Below are positions 9,386 to 19,922 of a DNA stretch of 64,000 nucleotides, piece after piece. This DNA comes from UBA4416 sp038327195 (lineage in GTDB: Bacteria > Bacteroidota > Bacteroidia > B-17B0 > Aurantibacillaceae). The DNA lies in the NCBI GenBank assembly GCA_038327195.1, contig JBBQKU010000015.1:1-64000 (forward strand). The letters run 5' to 3'. Each line of letters starts with the position of its first letter. The first letter of the stretch is position 1. Position numbers and translations under genes: made by a program. Under the pieces are notes generated by a model. It was not told where the DNA came from. It did not search any database and saw only the letters and a list, made by a program, of their open reading frames with translations.

Positions 9386-9823
9386 TCAAATATCACTATT
9401 TTTATTAAGTATATCCCAAGTATGATCACCTAACATTTTCACCGTACCAATATATGTTAATGAAGCAGGCATTTTCCCCCAATCTTCAGGGCCAATTAAT
9501 AATAATTTAAATTGTTCTTCTTTTTTATATAAATGATAAATTTGACTAATAATAGGTTCAAAAGGTAAATCAGCTTGGTAAATCTGTTCCGACATTTCAA
9601 CACGTTCTTTTAAATCATTAGCTTGTTTTACCAAAAGCTCAACCTGCTTTTGTATTTGATTCATTTGAATATTAGTTTGTTCACGCATAGCAGTTAATGC
9701 ACGTGACTTTATTTTACCAGTATCTTCAGGGTTAATAACAATACTTCCAACATGATGGGAATAAGGTAATAATCCAGGATTTTCAGCAACTTTATCTTTA
9801 TCAATAGGATTTACAAATTCCAT
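9386..9823 (-). CDS. DUF2452 family protein
   Basis: A 145-residue soluble protein of the DUF2452 family: an N-terminal NPGLLPYSHHVGS motif, a central helical region rich in Q and E (about 45-85) and a C-terminal region with IYHLYKKEEQFKLLLIGPEDW. No function is known. ATG start; first gene of a minus-strand trio with the DinB-like and YdcF-like genes. It diverges from recQ across about 130 bp. Confidence 0.8.
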   Translation of the reverse strand: MEFVNPIDKDKVAENPGLLPYSHHVGSIVINPEDTGKIKSRALTAMREQTNIQMNQIQKQVELLVKQANDLKERVEMSEQIYQADLPFEPIISQIYHLYKKEEQFKLLLIGPEDWGKMPASLTYIGTVKMLGDHTWDILNKNSDI

Positions 9824-9952
9824 AAGTAAAATTCTTTTAATTAATCTCTAATATACCACTAACAACAGTAAAAGTCAAATGTTGTTTAAAAAATGAACAT
9901 ATTTTTGATTAAAAAAAAAGGGTAAATTAGATTCTTAAAAAATAACTAAGAA

Positions 9953-11860
9953 TTGCCTGCACAAGAAGACATATATTTCTATCTCAAAAAATATTGGGGT
10001 TACGATACGTTTCGTCCTTTGCAAGAAGAAATTATTCTTTCAGCTTTAAACAACACTGATACATTAGCATTATTACCAACTGGTGGTGGAAAATCATTAT
10101 GCTTTCAAATACCAGGTTTAGCTCGTGGAGGAACTTGTTTGGTTATATCGCCATTAATTGCATTGATGAACGATCAAGTAACAAACTTAAGAAATAAAGG
10201 AATTAGTGCGGTAGCAATCACATCTGCAATGAACTTCAAAGAAATTGAAATTGCTTTAAATAATGCTGCCTTAGGTCATGTGCAATTTTTATATGTATCG
10301 CCTGAGCGGATTGAAAATGAAAATTTTAGACAACAACTTTCTTATCTTCCCATTAATTTAATAGCCGTGGATGAAGCGCATTGTGTTTCGCAATGGGGTT
10401 ATGATTTTAGACCAAGCTATTTAAAAATTGCTGAATTAAGAGCTTATTTTCCATCAATTAATATAATTGCATTAACGGCAAGTGCAACAAAAGATGTTGT
10501 TGATGATATTCAAGATAAATTAAATTTTAAAAATCAAAAAGTTTTTAGACAATCGTTCGTAAGAAAGAACATAAGATATGTTGTTCAGCTTGAAGAAAAT
10601 AAATACGAACGGTTACTAAAAATTATTCACAACATTGGAGGTTCTGGAATTATATATGTACGTAATCGAAAAAAAACGGAAGAGATAAGTAAATGGTTAG
10701 TACAACAAAAAATTTCTTCAGGATTTTATCACGCAGGTTTAAAACCAGCAGAAAGGGACATTCAACAACAAAAATGGATAGACAATCATATACAAGTCAT
10801 TGTTGCGACTAATGCTTTTGGAATGGGAATTGACAAGCCAGATGTTCGTTTTGTGGTACATGTTGATTTACCAGATAGTTTAGAAGCTTATTTCCAAGAA
10901 GCAGGAAGAGCAGGAAGAGATGAAAAAACTGCTTATGCTACTATTTTATGTAATGAAGCAGACATCGATTCGTTAACAGAATTTTATGTAAAAAACACCC
11001 CGAGTGTTGATGAAATAAAGCAATGCTATCAGGCAATATTCAATTATTTTCAAATAGCTGTTGAAACAGGCGAAGGATTAACAATAACATTTGATATTGA
11101 AGAAATTGCACGCAACTACAATATAAAAATACTGACATTATATAATTCAATTAAGTGTTTAGAAAAAGAAGGGTACATCAGTTATTTAGACAGTAATTTT
11201 GAACCAGCGAAAGTGATGTTCAAAATGCAGAAAAATGATTTGTATAGTTTTCAAGTAAAATTTCCAAAATACGATCCTTTGATTAAAGTATTACTTCGCA
11301 GTTATGGAGGATTATTTGAAGGATATGTTCAAATAAAAGAAAAAGATGTAGCTTATCGCTCGAAAATTTCAGATGTAGAATTATTAAGTCAATTAACTAT
11401 TTTAAATCAACAAGGTGTTTTAACTTATTTGCCACAAACTACGTTACCAAAATTAATTTTTTTACAAAACAGAATTAATTTAAAATTTGAAGATATTAAG
11501 CTTATTAATTATCCTATTTTAAAACAAAAAACATTATATAAAATAAATACGGTCATAAATTATGTAAAAGAAGAAAACATTTGTAGAAGCAGATTACTAC
11601 TAGCCTACTTTGACGAAACAAACTTTAGTGATTGCATGTATTGCGACGTTTGTATTAAAAAACATAAAGCACATTTAGATTCACACTCTGAGATTATGGA
11701 TGCGATTAAAAAAGAATTAGGTTCAAAAATAGTTACAATTGATGAATTAATTTTAAAGTTGAAACATATTAATTCTAAAAAAATTACAGAAGCAATAAAC
11801 ATCATGATAGATGATGAAGTGTTAACTATAAATACTGATAAATACCTATCTTTGAAATAA
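9953..11860 (+). CDS. RecQ-type ATP-dependent DNA helicase
   Basis: A 635-residue superfamily 2 helicase. Walker A is LLPTGGGKSLCFQ, the DEAH box is AVDEAHCVSQWGYDFRP (with the RecQ aromatic-rich loop), motif III is ALTASAT and motif VI is QEAGRAGRDE. A zinc-binding-like region follows (CMYCDVCIKKH, about residues 560-572), with a divergent winged-helix region and no clear HRDC domain, so it is the shorter RecQ type seen in many Bacteroidota. It unwinds recombination and repair intermediates 3' to 5'. The start is TTG. The RsmI-like gene follows 8 bp later. Confidence 0.93.
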   Translation: MPAQEDIYFYLKKYWGYDTFRPLQEEIILSALNNTDTLALLPTGGGKSLCFQIPGLARGGTCLVISPLIALMNDQVTNLRNKGISAVAITSAMNFKEIEIALNNAALGHVQFLYVSPERIENENFRQQLSYLPINLIAVDEAHCVSQWGYDFRPSYLKIAELRAYFPSINIIALTASATKDVVDDIQDKLNFKNQKVFRQSFVRKNIRYVVQLEENKYERLLKIIHNIGGSGIIYVRNRKKTEEISKWLVQQKISSGFYHAGLKPAERDIQQQKWIDNHIQVIVATNAFGMGIDKPDVRFVVHVDLPDSLEAYFQEAGRAGRDEKTAYATILCNEADIDSLTEFYVKNTPSVDEIKQCYQAIFNYFQIAVETGEGLTITFDIEEIARNYNIKILTLYNSIKCLEKEGYISYLDSNFEPAKVMFKMQKNDLYSFQVKFPKYDPLIKVLLRSYGGLFEGYVQIKEKDVAYRSKISDVELLSQLTILNQQGVLTYLPQTTLPKLIFLQNRINLKFEDIKLINYPILKQKTLYKINTVINYVKEENICRSRLLLAYFDETNFSDCMYCDVCIKKHKAHLDSHSEIMDAIKKELGSKIVTIDELILKLKHINSKKITEAINIMIDDEVLTINTDKYLSLK

Positions 11861-11867
11861 AATTATA

Positions 11868-12578
11868 ATGCAAGAACAAGGAATTTTATATTTATTACCA
11901 GTTGCACTAGGAGCGTGTGATTTAGAAAAGGTAATTCCCAAACATAATTTTGAAATAATAAATAATCTTAATTATTTTATTGCTGAAAATGCAAAAGAAG
12001 GTAGAGCATTTTTAAAACAATGCAATTACAAAGAAATTAGCAGAGCCGATATTCAGTTAATAAATCAACATACTAAAATTGAAGAATTAAACGAATATTT
12101 ATTGCCAATTAAAAGTGGGCATAATATGGGCCTAATGAGTGATGCGGGTTGCCCTGGCATTGCAGATCCAGGAGCAGAGATAATTAAACAAGCTCATAAA
12201 AAGAAAATAAAAGTAGTTCCATTAGTCGGTCCAAGTTCCATAGTATTATCAATTATGGCTAGTGGATTTAATGGACAAAATTTTGCCTTTGTAGGTTATT
12301 TGCCAATTGACAAAATAGAACGCAGTAAACGTATTAAAGATTTGGAACAAATTGCAAGCAAACAAAAACAAGCACAATTTTTTATTGAAACACCTTATCG
12401 GAATATTAGCATCTATGAAGATTTATTAAAAACATTAAATCCTAATTCCTTATTACTAGTTGCTACAAACATTACCCTCGAAAACGAAAGTATTTTGGTA
12501 AAATCAGTTCAGGATTGGAAAAAAACGGATGAACCTGATTTTATAAAACAACCTACGGTATTTGGAATCTACATTTAA
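11868..12578 (+). CDS. RsmI-like SAM-dependent (tetrapyrrole-type) methyltransferase
   Basis: A 236-residue protein of the tetrapyrrole methylase fold. LYLLPVALG at the N-terminus, MGLMSDAGCPGIADPGAEI (SAM-binding loop) and VPLVGPSSIVLSIMASGFNGQNF match the RsmI family, which 2'-O-methylates C1402 of 16S rRNA. Bacteroidota often carry this shorter paralogue beside true RsmI, so the substrate is uncertain. It is tightly packed between recQ and the DUF2339 gene and probably co-transcribed. Confidence 0.83.
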   Translation: MQEQGILYLLPVALGACDLEKVIPKHNFEIINNLNYFIAENAKEGRAFLKQCNYKEISRADIQLINQHTKIEELNEYLLPIKSGHNMGLMSDAGCPGIADPGAEIIKQAHKKKIKVVPLVGPSSIVLSIMASGFNGQNFAFVGYLPIDKIERSKRIKDLEQIASKQKQAQFFIETPYRNISIYEDLLKTLNPNSLLLVATNITLENESILVKSVQDWKKTDEPDFIKQPTVFGIYI

Positions 12579-12595
12579 TCTTTTAAAAAATAATT

Positions 12596-15070
12596 ATGGA
12601 AATATTTTTGATTCTAGTTTTGATTTTACTTGTAGTGATATTCTACTTAAACCAAAACACAAAACTTCATTTACTTCAAACGAAACTTAATAAGTTAGAA
12701 GATTATTTAAAATCATTAAAAGTTAATGCAGATCAAAATCCTATTATTAAAAAAACAGAGATAGCTGAAAAATGGGAATCATCTATTAAACCCATTATGG
12801 TTAATCCTTCAGAAATTAAACCTGAAGTAATCACACCACCTGTTCAACCAATTATTACTCCAATAATTAATGAAGTTAAAATTGACGAAACTAAAATCAA
12901 TGATATTAAACCGGAAATTAAGATTTCGGAAGCTCCGAAACAAAATATAATTCCTCAACCAGAAAAACACTATGTACCAAAAGAATCATGGTATGAAAAG
13001 TTTAGAAAAAACAATCCTGATTTAGAAAAATTTATTGGCGAAAATTTAGTGAGTAAAATTGGTATCGCTATTTTAGTTATAGGCATTGCATTTTTTGTAA
13101 AATTTGCAATTGATAAAGAATGGATTAATGAAATAGCAAGAGTTGGAATTGGTGTATTGTGTGGTGTTATTGTGTTAGGATTTGCACATAAATTACATGC
13201 AAAGTATCAAGCATTTAGTTCGGTTTTAGTGGCTGGAGGGATTTCCATTTTTTATTTTACAATTGGAATTGCTTTTCACCAATACCATATATTTAATCAA
13301 ACCACGGCATTTGTAATCATGTTATTTATAACAAGCTTTAGTGTGTTTACATCTGTTTTATATGACCGAGTAGAATTAGCAGCTCTATCATTAATTGGAG
13401 GATTTGCTACGCCATTTATGTTGAGCACTGGAGAAGGAAATTACGTTACTTTATTTGTATATGTTTTAATATTAGATATTGGAATGTTAGTACTCGCTTA
13501 TTTACGAAAATGGAACATCGTAAATGTATTAGCTTATTTATTTACTATTGTATTATATGTTGGTTGGTTGCAAAGTAAAGTAATACACGAACCTAATGCT
13601 CCTTATAAAGGTGCATTTATATTTGGTTCAATTTTTTATTTTGTTTTCATCATCATGAATGTTCTAAATAATATTAAAGAAAAAAGAAAATTTGGGACAT
13701 TAGAATTATCAATCTTAATAAGCAATACATTTGTATTTTACGGAACTGGTATGCAAATTTTAAGTTGCTATCATCCAGAGCTTCAAGGTTTATATAGTAT
13801 TTTAATGGGGCTATTCAACTTAATATGTTCTTGGTTATTGTTTAAGAAATTTAAGGCAGATGAAAAATTAGTTTACCTAATGATTGGCTTAACCTTAACA
13901 TTTATAACACTTGCAGCTCCAATTCAATTACATGGAAATTACATTACTTTATTTTGGGCTTTAGAATCTGTTTTATTAATTTGGTTAGCGCAAAAATCAG
14001 GAATTGTGTTATATCGTTTAGTTTCTGTGATCATCACATTATTAATGGGAATTAGTTTAATGATGGATTGGGTAAATGTTTATGGTTATGGAACTGATGC
14101 CTCCATTATTCTTAATAAAGCATTCATTACAGGAATTGTTTCGAGTTTATCATTATTAGCAGTTGTTTTATTATTGCGAAAAGAAACAGAAACTGTAAAA
14201 TATTTAGGAATTCCTTTTCATCCACAAAATTATTCTTTGGTTTTAAAAATTGGTTTTATTGGAGTTTTATATTTAACCGGAATGATAGAATTAGTATATC
14301 AATTTGGAAAATATTTAGAAACAAATACAGTAATCATAATTGCAGTTGCTTATCATATGGTATTTTTCTCAATTCTAAATCTATTAGTAAGATCTGACAG
14401 TCCTAAATCTATGATAATAACTAATTTTATTTTAAATTATGTAAACTGTGCGTTATTTGTATTAGCATTTTCAATAGTTCCCATTTCGGATTTTAAAGAA
14501 AACTTATGGTCTAATTACCCAACTCAAATTGGATTTATAACGCATTATATTTCTATTGCTGCTAGCATATTTATGGCTTACCGAATGTATAAGTTAAGAA
14601 ACCAAAAAGATTCTCCTATTATAAATATGAATGTACTGAACACAATTTTATGTTCAATAGCAATAATTTATGTTTCAAGTGCCGAATTAGTATTACACGT
14701 ATCTAAACTTCTAATCAAACCATTGGAATTATCATTTGGTGACCTGAATTATCTTAAAATGAATGAATTTACTGAAACAAAAATTCATGTGATTAAAGTA
14801 GGATTTCCAATATTATGGGGAATGCTCGCATTTATATTTTTATTTTTTGGAATGAAAAAACAAAACAAATCATTTCGAATTATTGCACTTGCCTTATTAG
14901 CAATAACGTTAGTGAAGTTATTTACGTATGATATTAGTAATGCTTCTGAAGCTGGTAAAATCATTGCATTTATAATCCTTGGCTTGGTTTTACTGATTAT
15001 TTCATTTATGTATCAAAAAATCAAAGCTTTATTAATTGACGAAAAAGAAAAAAATTCAGAAAATAAATAA
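12596..15070 (+). CDS. DUF2339 polytopic membrane protein
   Basis: An 824-residue inner-membrane protein. It has an N-terminal hydrophobic segment (EIFLILVLILLVVIFYL), a proline/lysine-rich linker (about 50-135), then the conserved ENLVSKIGIAILVIGIAFF entry and roughly 20 or more transmembrane helices. This architecture is DUF2339. The function is unknown; the family often neighbours DUF3999 genes, as here (9 bp gap). The two products probably act together in the envelope (inference). Confidence 0.85.
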   Translation: MEIFLILVLILLVVIFYLNQNTKLHLLQTKLNKLEDYLKSLKVNADQNPIIKKTEIAEKWESSIKPIMVNPSEIKPEVITPPVQPIITPIINEVKIDETKINDIKPEIKISEAPKQNIIPQPEKHYVPKESWYEKFRKNNPDLEKFIGENLVSKIGIAILVIGIAFFVKFAIDKEWINEIARVGIGVLCGVIVLGFAHKLHAKYQAFSSVLVAGGISIFYFTIGIAFHQYHIFNQTTAFVIMLFITSFSVFTSVLYDRVELAALSLIGGFATPFMLSTGEGNYVTLFVYVLILDIGMLVLAYLRKWNIVNVLAYLFTIVLYVGWLQSKVIHEPNAPYKGAFIFGSIFYFVFIIMNVLNNIKEKRKFGTLELSILISNTFVFYGTGMQILSCYHPELQGLYSILMGLFNLICSWLLFKKFKADEKLVYLMIGLTLTFITLAAPIQLHGNYITLFWALESVLLIWLAQKSGIVLYRLVSVIITLLMGISLMMDWVNVYGYGTDASIILNKAFITGIVSSLSLLAVVLLLRKETETVKYLGIPFHPQNYSLVLKIGFIGVLYLTGMIELVYQFGKYLETNTVIIIAVAYHMVFFSILNLLVRSDSPKSMIITNFILNYVNCALFVLAFSIVPISDFKENLWSNYPTQIGFITHYISIAASIFMAYRMYKLRNQKDSPIINMNVLNTILCSIAIIYVSSAELVLHVSKLLIKPLELSFGDLNYLKMNEFTETKIHVIKVGFPILWGMLAFIFLFFGMKKQNKSFRIIALALLAITLVKLFTYDISNASEAGKIIAFIILGLVLLIISFMYQKIKALLIDEKEKNSENK

Positions 15071-15079
15071 TCTAACCTT

Positions 15080-16342
15080 ATGAAAAAAATAAATTTAATA
15101 TTACTCTTTGCGTTTATTTATTTGACGAGTAATTCTCAAACATTTACAAGGAGTTCAAAAATAAACACGAACTCTAAAATGGGTTTGCATAAAATTGAAA
15201 TTACTCCGGCATACCAACAACTCATGTGTTCCGATTTTCATGATGTAAGAATTTTTGATTCCTCAAAAGTTGAAATACCTTATATTATTTTATGCGAGCC
15301 AATGCTGAAATCAAAAACAGATTTTATAGAATATTCAATTTTATCTCAAAAACATTTCAGAAACTATACGGAAATAGTGATTGATAATAAAAATCATGAC
15401 AAAATAAGTAATATTGCTTTTAACATAAATAATTCAGATGCTCTTAAATATTGTTCAATAGAAGGCAGTAATGATTTAAAACAATGGTATAGTGTAAGTG
15501 CATTACAATCTTTAGGATTAACGTATAATGAAAATTACACCAATCAATATAAATGTATTTATTTTCCACTAAACGATTATGCTTACTTTAGATTGTTAAT
15601 TGACGATTGGCATTCACCTTCTATAGATTGGATGGCTCCTTCCCCGTTTAAAGTAAATTCAGCTGGCTATTTTAAAAACTCTTACTTATCAGGAAAACTT
15701 AATCCTGTATCTTTTAAAAAAGAAATATCTAATGATGTAGTTACTAAAAAAACAATTATCAAATTAGTATTTGGAAATAACCAAACCGTAAATCAGCTTA
15801 GTTTTAAAATTAGCAAGCCTCGTCTTTTTTTACGTGCAGCAAAAATTTATGTATTAGAAGAAGAAAAGCTAAAAACTAAAAAAATTGCTTACTATAAAAA
15901 TACCATATTTGACTTTGAACTAAATTCTGAAAAGCCCTTAATATTTGATATTCCTGCAACGAATAACAAAGAGATTTACATAGAAATTGAAAATAATGAT
16001 AATCAAGTTCTACAAATTGACTCTCTAATTTGCAATCAACTAGCTAGTTATATGGTTTTTGATTGTGTAAACAGTACTAATTATTGTATTAAATGTGGAG
16101 ATACTAAACTTCATAAGCCAATTTATGACATCATTAATTTTGTGAATGAAAGTCCACAATTATTACCTCAAGCAACTTTAACAGCTTTTGAAAATATTGA
16201 AACGCCTAAAAATGAAATTGTAAAAGAAAAACAATTTTATGAAACAAAATTATTTTTATGGGCTTGTATATTTATCGGGGTAATTGCTATTGGTTTATTT
16301 AGTTGGAAGCTCATGAAAGATATGAAAAAAGAAGAAGCATAG
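15080..16342 (+). CDS. DUF3999 family secreted/membrane-anchored protein
   Basis: A 420-residue protein with a signal peptide (MKKINLILLFAFIYLTSNSQ), a long beta-rich extracytoplasmic region and one C-terminal transmembrane helix (LFLWACIFIGVIAIGLFSW, about residues 390-410) with a short basic tail. The pattern and its position right after DUF2339 fit DUF3999. The function is unknown. The stop codon TAG shares its last base with the first repeat of the following array. Confidence 0.75.
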   Translation: MKKINLILLFAFIYLTSNSQTFTRSSKINTNSKMGLHKIEITPAYQQLMCSDFHDVRIFDSSKVEIPYIILCEPMLKSKTDFIEYSILSQKHFRNYTEIVIDNKNHDKISNIAFNINNSDALKYCSIEGSNDLKQWYSVSALQSLGLTYNENYTNQYKCIYFPLNDYAYFRLLIDDWHSPSIDWMAPSPFKVNSAGYFKNSYLSGKLNPVSFKKEISNDVVTKKTIIKLVFGNNQTVNQLSFKISKPRLFLRAAKIYVLEEEKLKTKKIAYYKNTIFDFELNSEKPLIFDIPATNNKEIYIEIENNDNQVLQIDSLICNQLASYMVFDCVNSTNYCIKCGDTKLHKPIYDIINFVNESPQLLPQATLTAFENIETPKNEIVKEKQFYETKLFLWACIFIGVIAIGLFSWKLMKDMKKEEA

Positions 16343-17035
16343 CGTTAAGGATTGAAGTGTAAATCCTTTTTTATGAGGCATTAATAAAAAGATTGAAGCG
16401 AAAGCCTCCCGAAAAAATCGGGACAGGTTGACCCGAAGGGAACGCCCTAAATATTCTTATTAATATTCTTTTGAAGGCAAAAAGTATTCAAAACCTTATG
16501 ATTTTATGATAGGCAATTCCTAAGGACCGCTGCTAAAATGAATCCTTTCTCACATATCTTCGCATATTCATTTTACAGCTATTGCTGCGCAAAATCATAG
16601 CCTAACATTTAATGCTTAAACTTCGTAACTAAATGTAAGTTTGCGTTAAGGATTGAAGTGTAAATCCTTTTTTGATTGAGGTCGTTGAGGTTCTCGAAAC
16701 GCCGATTCAAAAAAGATTGCAACGGAAAGCCTGCCCGAAGGGAACGCCCTAAATATTCTTATTAATATTCTTTAAATACTTTTGAAGGCAAAAGTATTCA
16801 AAACCTTATGATTTTGTGATAGGCAATTCCTAAGGACCGCTGCTAAAATGAATCCTTTCTCACATATCTTCGCATATTCATTTTACAGCTATTGCTGCAC
16901 AAAATCATAGCCTAACATTTGATGCTTAAACTTCGTAACTAAATGTAAGCTTGCGTTAAGGATTGAAGTGTAAATCCTTTTTGAGGCACGAAAAAAAGAT
17001 TGCAACGGAAAGCCTGGCCGAAGGCAACGCCCTTA
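16342..17035. repeat. Tandem array of about 300-bp palindromic intergenic repeats
   Basis: Three copies start with GCGTTAAGGATTGAAG at 16342, 16643 and 16953; the third is only about 80 bp. Each full unit contains an AATCCTTTTT / AAAAAGATT hairpin, an ATGATTTT ... AAAATCAT outer stem around an AAAATGAA ... TTCATTTT inner stem, and ACATTTA ... TAAATGT near the end. The array fills the gap between the convergent DUF3999 and TPR genes. There is no coding capacity. Confidence 0.8.
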
Positions 17036-17047
17036 TTGTTAATAAAA

Positions 17048-18868
17048 CTAATTTACAATATCGCCTCGTAATTCTCGGTAACGCTTACGAGCTTCAACCA
17101 CATAAATACTTCCTGGATAATTATCAAGTAAGTCTTTATATAAGGTTTTTGCTTTTTCTTTATCTAGTAAGAAACGATCATATATTTCAGCTTGTTTAAA
17201 CATAGCATCATCCCCATATAATTCGTTAGGATAAAACTCAATAATATTTGCATACATTTTAGCTGCCTCAGCATAGCGGTTTGTGAGTTTATATATTTCA
17301 GCTTTTTTATAATAAATATCATCCCCAAGTGTATGCTCAGGAAATAAATTATTAATACTGTCTAATTTAAGTAAAGCGTTTTGATACTGATGTTGTAAGA
17401 TAAGTAAATCGGCTGAGGCAAACATGCTTAAGGGCGCGTCGTTTGTATCAACACCAATTGCATCAGAAATTACTAAAGACAAATCAAGAGCATCATTTGC
17501 TATGGTTTTGGTAGTGGAACCCTTTAGCACATCGCATTGCGATTTTGCCCATTTAAAATCTGATGCATAATAACTCAATTTTGCATTTCTGAATTTTGCA
17601 TTTTGTCCAACAATTTCATACTTAAAATCTTTTTCAACTTGAGAATAAAGTAACGAGGCGTCCCAAATATCACCAACTAATAAATGCATATCACCTAAAT
17701 CTAATTTAATTTCGGCCATTGCATTTTTGTCAAATGTGTATTGCGCCATTGCATCTTCCAATAATTTAATTGCGTCATTAGGTTTATTTAAATAATAAGC
17801 CTTTAACAATGCTGATTTTTTTAATAATGGTAAACTTGAATTGCTAAATCCATATTGAGATAATGCATTTTCAATTTCAGTATTTAAAACTTCAATTTCA
17901 GTTATTGGCACGTTTTGTTGAGACGTTAATTGTAAATATTTAGCGTTAAGTCTTTCTATGATAGCAAAATCGTAATACCCATTATCTTTTCCTTTTGCAA
18001 TTACATATTGATAGCACTTTTCAGCTACTACATAATTTTCATTACTCACACATAATTTTGCCAAATCCATAACACGTGTTCCATCTCCTTTTTGACGTTT
18101 ATCAATAGCGCGACTTTGAATAAAAGCTCCTTCAAAATCTTTTTGTTGAGTTTGTAAAAATATTAAGAATTCAGAAAAAATAAGTTTATCGGGCGATTGC
18201 TGTATACGTTTTTGCAATTCTTGCTTTAAAATTGGATTATTAAAACCTCCATTTTTTTCATCATAACCTAATGATTGTTGAAGGTTAGCTTGAGCCGTAT
18301 ATAACTCACTTTCTCTAAATTCAATGGCATCTAAATACTCATTAACCATTGCTTTTAAATCACCTTTCTTCTTATATAAATCTGCTATTTCATAATAATA
18401 AGGATAAGTATCTGATGTTTGCTTTCTACCTTTTTTATAAACTTCAATGGCATAATCATATAATTCTTCATCTTCAAAGGCATGTGCTAAAGTGAAAATT
18501 GTATTTTGCTCCGGAATAACTTCTTTGATGGCTTTGTTATATTGCTCTTTTTCTTTATCTAAATTTCCTTGTAACTTATATACGTTACCAAGTCGAACAT
18601 ACAAATAAACATTGCCATCGCTTCGTTTAATTTGTTTTTTTGTAATTTTTTCTGCTTTAAGATAATCTTTTGTTTCTATTAAACATTTATAATAGTAAGT
18701 ATAGTAAGCGTCTGGAATTTTGTCATATAGTTTATCAAAATATACAACTGCCTTGTCGTATTCTTTATGATCATAAAATTGCATCGCGAGTTTATCATCA
18801 TTGTTTTTTTGTGCATGGCATAAAATACCAAAAAATAATAAACTAAATATGAATCTTAATTTTTTCAA
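17048..18868 (-). CDS. Tetratricopeptide-repeat protein, secreted
   Basis: A 606-residue protein with an N-terminal signal peptide (MKKLRFIFSLLFFGILCHAQ) and TPR-type helical repeats throughout, clearest at residues about 25-165 (AVVYFDKLYDKIPDAYYTYY; LYDYAIEVYKKGR) and 490-600 (AEAAKMYANIIEFYPNELY; KAKTLYKDLLDNYPGS). It is likely periplasmic and a scaffold. The start is TTG, immediately after the stop of the upstream lipoprotein gene, which indicates coupled translation. Its partner is unknown. Confidence 0.85.
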   Translation of the reverse strand: MKKLRFIFSLLFFGILCHAQKNNDDKLAMQFYDHKEYDKAVVYFDKLYDKIPDAYYTYYYKCLIETKDYLKAEKITKKQIKRSDGNVYLYVRLGNVYKLQGNLDKEKEQYNKAIKEVIPEQNTIFTLAHAFEDEELYDYAIEVYKKGRKQTSDTYPYYYEIADLYKKKGDLKAMVNEYLDAIEFRESELYTAQANLQQSLGYDEKNGGFNNPILKQELQKRIQQSPDKLIFSEFLIFLQTQQKDFEGAFIQSRAIDKRQKGDGTRVMDLAKLCVSNENYVVAEKCYQYVIAKGKDNGYYDFAIIERLNAKYLQLTSQQNVPITEIEVLNTEIENALSQYGFSNSSLPLLKKSALLKAYYLNKPNDAIKLLEDAMAQYTFDKNAMAEIKLDLGDMHLLVGDIWDASLLYSQVEKDFKYEIVGQNAKFRNAKLSYYASDFKWAKSQCDVLKGSTTKTIANDALDLSLVISDAIGVDTNDAPLSMFASADLLILQHQYQNALLKLDSINNLFPEHTLGDDIYYKKAEIYKLTNRYAEAAKMYANIIEFYPNELYGDDAMFKQAEIYDRFLLDKEKAKTLYKDLLDNYPGSIYVVEARKRYRELRGDIVN

Positions 18869-19468
18869 TTAATCGTTTTCTACTTGAGCTTTTATTTTAG
18901 GTTTTACCAATTCAGGTAACGAACCTCCATTTAATTTTTTAACCGTTTCTTGTGCGGTTGGCAATGATTTAGAAAAAGATTCTAAACTATAACGCATCAA
19001 TTCTGTATTTGATTTTAATTCTTCAATAATTTTATCTGCCTCAATTTTTTCTTCCGACAAAAACTCAACAACTTCTTCATCTTCTACACTTCCATTTTTT
19101 AAATCGTGACTTAAATCCGTTAATTGTTGGATGGATTTTTTTGCTTCTTCTTTCCATTTAGGACTCATGGCTAAATAATTCACTAAGTTTTTACCAACTG
19201 CGTAAAACAATTGAAGGTTTTCTGCCGTTTCTTTCGATACAGTGTCTCGCAAATTTGCATTAATAAATGTTGAATAGGTAAATTGTTCTGCATAGGCCTG
19301 ATAACACTTAGCAGAATCAATGGTATTGAAATTAGAAATGGCTTCTTGCAATACAACTTTTAAACTATCGAGTTCCTTAATTTGCTTAGCATATTGGTTG
19401 CTGTTTTTACAAGATGAAATATAAATGGTTAAGGCAACAAAGCCAATTAAAAAAGATACTGATTTCAT
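18869..19468 (-). CDS. Helical lipoprotein of unknown function
   Basis: A 199-residue protein. A signal peptide (MKSVSFLIGFVALTIYISSC) ends in a lipobox-like ISSC with Cys about residue 20. The mature part is helical and charged, with several Glu/Lys runs (SVEDEEVVEFLSEEKIEADK). I recognise no named family. It abuts the TPR gene without spacing, so the two probably form one envelope module. Confidence 0.72.
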   Translation of the reverse strand: MKSVSFLIGFVALTIYISSCKNSNQYAKQIKELDSLKVVLQEAISNFNTIDSAKCYQAYAEQFTYSTFINANLRDTVSKETAENLQLFYAVGKNLVNYLAMSPKWKEEAKKSIQQLTDLSHDLKNGSVEDEEVVEFLSEEKIEADKIIEELKSNTELMRYSLESFSKSLPTAQETVKKLNGGSLPELVKPKIKAQVEND

Positions 19469-19566
19469 AAATTACTACTATTAATGTTTATCCAAATTTA
19501 CTATTAATTTATAAATTTAAATAATGCTAAATACGATTAACGTTTTTTTGGTATTATGTTTCACCC

Positions 19567-19659
19567 GCGTGAGGGATTGGAGTAAAACTTTTTATAGAAT
19601 GAGGTCGTTGAGGCACTCTAAACGCCGATTCGAAATGAGATTATGAAGTAAATCTCGCG
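19567..19659. repeat. Short foldback repeat preceding the large array
   Basis: It begins GCGTGAGGGATTGGAG and ends AATCTCGC. It contains the GAGGTCGTTGAGG and AAACGCCGATTC segments also seen at 16679-16708 and, inverted, at 19811-19847. It is a reduced relative of the larger units that follow. Confidence 0.6.
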
Positions 19660-19875
19660 TGAGGGATTGCAGTGAAAATCCTTTTTGAAGCACGAAAAAA
19701 GATTGTAACGTAAAGCCCGACCTTTTTGGGGCACGCCCAAATAATAATAATAAAAATAACATGGGCGAGTCTGGCGGGAGCCAGAACGGGCTGTCGCTAC
19801 AAGTTTTTTAAATTCGGCGTTTCGAGTGCCTCAACGACCTCATTTAAAAAAGATTTTCGCTTGCATCCCTCTCGC
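19657..19875. repeat. Foldback element, copy 1 (219 bp)
   Basis: The left end GCGTGAGGGATTGCAG is matched by the inverted right end CATCCCTCTCGC, with roughly 30-nt imperfect terminal arms. The interior has an outer stem AGCCCG / CGGGCT (19714-19719 with 19787-19792), which encloses a CGCCCA / TGGGCG stem (19734-19739 with 19762-19767) looping out an AAT microsatellite and a TCTGGC-GGGA-GCCAGA hairpin (19770-19785). Confidence 0.8.
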
Positions 19876-19922
19876 AAGTTATAGTTCGAGTAAAATTATA
19901 ATTTACAACGGATGTTTAAACC

